Below, piece by piece: positions 38,334 to 39,940 of a stretch of DNA of 39,940 bases (its first letter is position 1; the number at the start of each line of letters is the position of its first letter). This stretch comes from an uncultured Eubacteriaceae bacterium (GTDB lineage Bacteria > Bacillota > Clostridia > Lachnospirales > CAG-274), in contig CAMMEG010000004.1 of the NCBI GenBank assembly GCA_946495765.1, positions 1-39,940 on the forward strand, written 5' to 3'. Below the pieces are notes generated by a model. The model was given only the letters and a program-made list of their open reading frames with translations. It made no database searches and was not told the origin of the DNA. The position numbers and the translations under genes were made by a program.

Positions 38334-38783
38334 ATGATATATGGAAATATAAGAAATATTAGTGAATATAAATTTTTACATAGTGATTTACAAAAATGTT
38401 TTGAATATATAATAAAAAATGATTTAAAAAATTTAGAAAAAGGTAGTTATGAAATATGTGGTAAAGATTTATTTGTAAATATAGTAGAATATGAAACAAC
38501 AATAGAAGATAAACGTTTTTGGGAAGCACATAGAAATTATTTAGATTTACATTTTATGTTAGATGGTGAAGAAATTATAAATGTGAATTTTATAGATAAT
38601 ATGGAACAAAAAGAATTTGTAGAAAAAGATGATTTTTTACAATTAGAAGGTAACAAAAAAAGTAGTATTTTGTTAGAAGAAGGTGACTTTTTAATATGTT
38701 ATCCTAATGATGCACATATGACAGCTATAAAAGTTTCTGATAGTAAAAAAATAAAAAAGGCAATTTTTAAGGTGAAGATATGA
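38334..38783 (+). CDS. YhcH/YjgK/YiaL family protein
   Basis: 149 aa; YEICGKDLFVNIVEYETT; FWEAHRNYLDLHFMLDGEE; CYPNDAHM. Confidence 0.88.
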   Translation: MIYGNIRNISEYKFLHSDLQKCFEYIIKNDLKNLEKGSYEICGKDLFVNIVEYETTIEDKRFWEAHRNYLDLHFMLDGEEIINVNFIDNMEQKEFVEKDDFLQLEGNKKSSILLEEGDFLICYPNDAHMTAIKVSDSKKIKKAIFKVKI

Positions 38784-39679
38784 TAAAGCAATATATATCT
38801 ATTGATATAGGTGGAACTATGATAAAATATGGTATCATAGATGAAACAGGAAATATTTTAGAAGCTAAAGAAGTACAAACAGAGGCTTTTAAAGGTGGAG
38901 ATTATATTTTTAATAAAGTAAAAAATATATGTGAAAATTATATTTTAGAAAGAAAAATATATGGGATATGTATATCTACAGCAGGTATGGTAGATTCAAA
39001 AACAGGAGAAATTATATATGCAAATGATTCTATACCTAATTATATTGGTATAAATTATAAAAAATCGTTTGAAAAAATATATTCTATACCTTGTGAAGTT
39101 GAAAATGATGTAAACTGTGCAGGTATTTGTGAAAGTTATGTTGGGGCGTCAAAAAATACGCATTCTAGCTTGTGTCTTACAATAGGTACAGGTATAGGAG
39201 GCTGTATTATTATAGATAATAAAGTTATAAATGGATTTTCTAATAGTGGATGTGAAATTGGCTATATGAATATGTTTAATGATACATTTCAAAATATAGC
39301 ATCTACTACTGCATTAGTTAAAAACACAGCAGATATTTTAGGTATAGATAAAAACAGTATTGATGGAAAAATTATTTTTGAACGGGCAAAACAAGGAGAT
39401 AAAATTTGTATAGAACAAATAGATAAATTATGTGATTATTTAGGTTATGGTATAGCCAATATATGTTATGTTATAAATCCAGAGATGGTTATTTTAGGTG
39501 GTGGTATAATGGCTCAAAAAGATTATTTATATGATAAAATTTTAAATAGTATTAGTAAATATTTAATAGAGCCTATAGCTAAAAACACTAAAATTTCTTT
39601 TGCCAAATATAAAAATAATGCAGGTATGATAGGAGCTTACTACAATTTTTTAGATAAACAAAATAAAATATTTAAATAG
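38780..39679 (+). CDS. nanK: ROK family kinase, probable N-acetylmannosamine kinase
   Basis: SIDIGGTMIKYGIID; CLTIGTGIGGCIIID; NPEMVILGGGIM; coupled ATGA overlap with the YhcH gene. Confidence 0.85.
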   Translation: MIKQYISIDIGGTMIKYGIIDETGNILEAKEVQTEAFKGGDYIFNKVKNICENYILERKIYGICISTAGMVDSKTGEIIYANDSIPNYIGINYKKSFEKIYSIPCEVENDVNCAGICESYVGASKNTHSSLCLTIGTGIGGCIIIDNKVINGFSNSGCEIGYMNMFNDTFQNIASTTALVKNTADILGIDKNSIDGKIIFERAKQGDKICIEQIDKLCDYLGYGIANICYVINPEMVILGGGIMAQKDYLYDKILNSISKYLIEPIAKNTKISFAKYKNNAGMIGAYYNFLDKQNKIFK

Positions 39680-39894
39680 ATTTTTATTTAATAATATAGA
39701 ATATATAAATTTTACTCTTACTATTTTTATTTACTTAGTAGTTAAAAATATTGAAAAATTGAAGTATAATAAAGAATGTAAATTTTAAAGATTATATTTA
39801 TAATGTAATTTTAATTATTAGAATAATATAGAAATGTTAGTAGCTAAATAAAAATATTAAAAATAATAATAATTTATATATATATTAAAAAGTT

Positions 39895-39927
39895 AAAATA
39901 CCCTCACGTAATATGTGAGAGTATTTT
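39895..39927. terminator. Terminator near the window end, near-duplicate of 35398-35431
   Basis: AAAATACCCTCAC-GTAATAT-GTGAGAGTATTTT. Confidence 0.75.
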
Positions 39928-39940
39928 AACTAATATAATT

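Noticed and set aside
1-39940. CRISPR arrays, prophage, IS elements, toxin-antitoxin or defence islands
   Set aside because: No regularly spaced repeats, transposase/integrase, phage structural, Cas, restriction or TA-like genes among the ORFs.

Overview
AT-rich window from a low-GC, apparently spore-forming Firmicute (Clostridia-like; taxon inferred from the yunB, ytaF, CotS-like and BofC-like genes). It is densely coding. Contents in order: a tRNA-Lys(TTT) cut by the window start; ddl, murI, trxA; a CotS-like gene; nagA/nagB; fhs; yajC and yunB; a class A PBP; a TPR protein and ytaF; a Ca2+-type P-ATPase; a BofC-like protein; a DUF4914 protein; an approximately 10 kb cell-surface polysaccharide locus (flippase, wecC-like dehydrogenase, two glycosyltransferases, DUF4330, small membrane protein, O-antigen ligase-like, csaB, secreted protein, tagA-like) followed by yitT; and a sialic-acid/amino-sugar cluster (RpiR regulator, PTS EIICB, nanE, nanA, SSS transporter, YhcH, ROK kinase). 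I see no CRISPR array, prophage, IS transposase or recognisable defence island. The best candidates for new biology are non-coding. (1) An approximately 125-nt intergenic sRNA-like unit at 18340-18501 has a promoter, two hairpins and an intrinsic terminator, with C-rich (CCC, UCCCCC, CCCC) unpaired stretches. (2) Several dispersed intergenic repeat families are present, one with MITE-like architecture (8-bp TIR and near-perfect 8-bp flanking duplication). (3) Similar operator-like sequences lie in the core promoters of the two nan transcription units. Protein-level items include a probable CotS-family pseudokinase, a P-loop DUF4914 protein, and a small membrane protein with four copies of an [NQ]S-x-[IV]Y[KR] motif. 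All calls were made by eye; no database searches were run.
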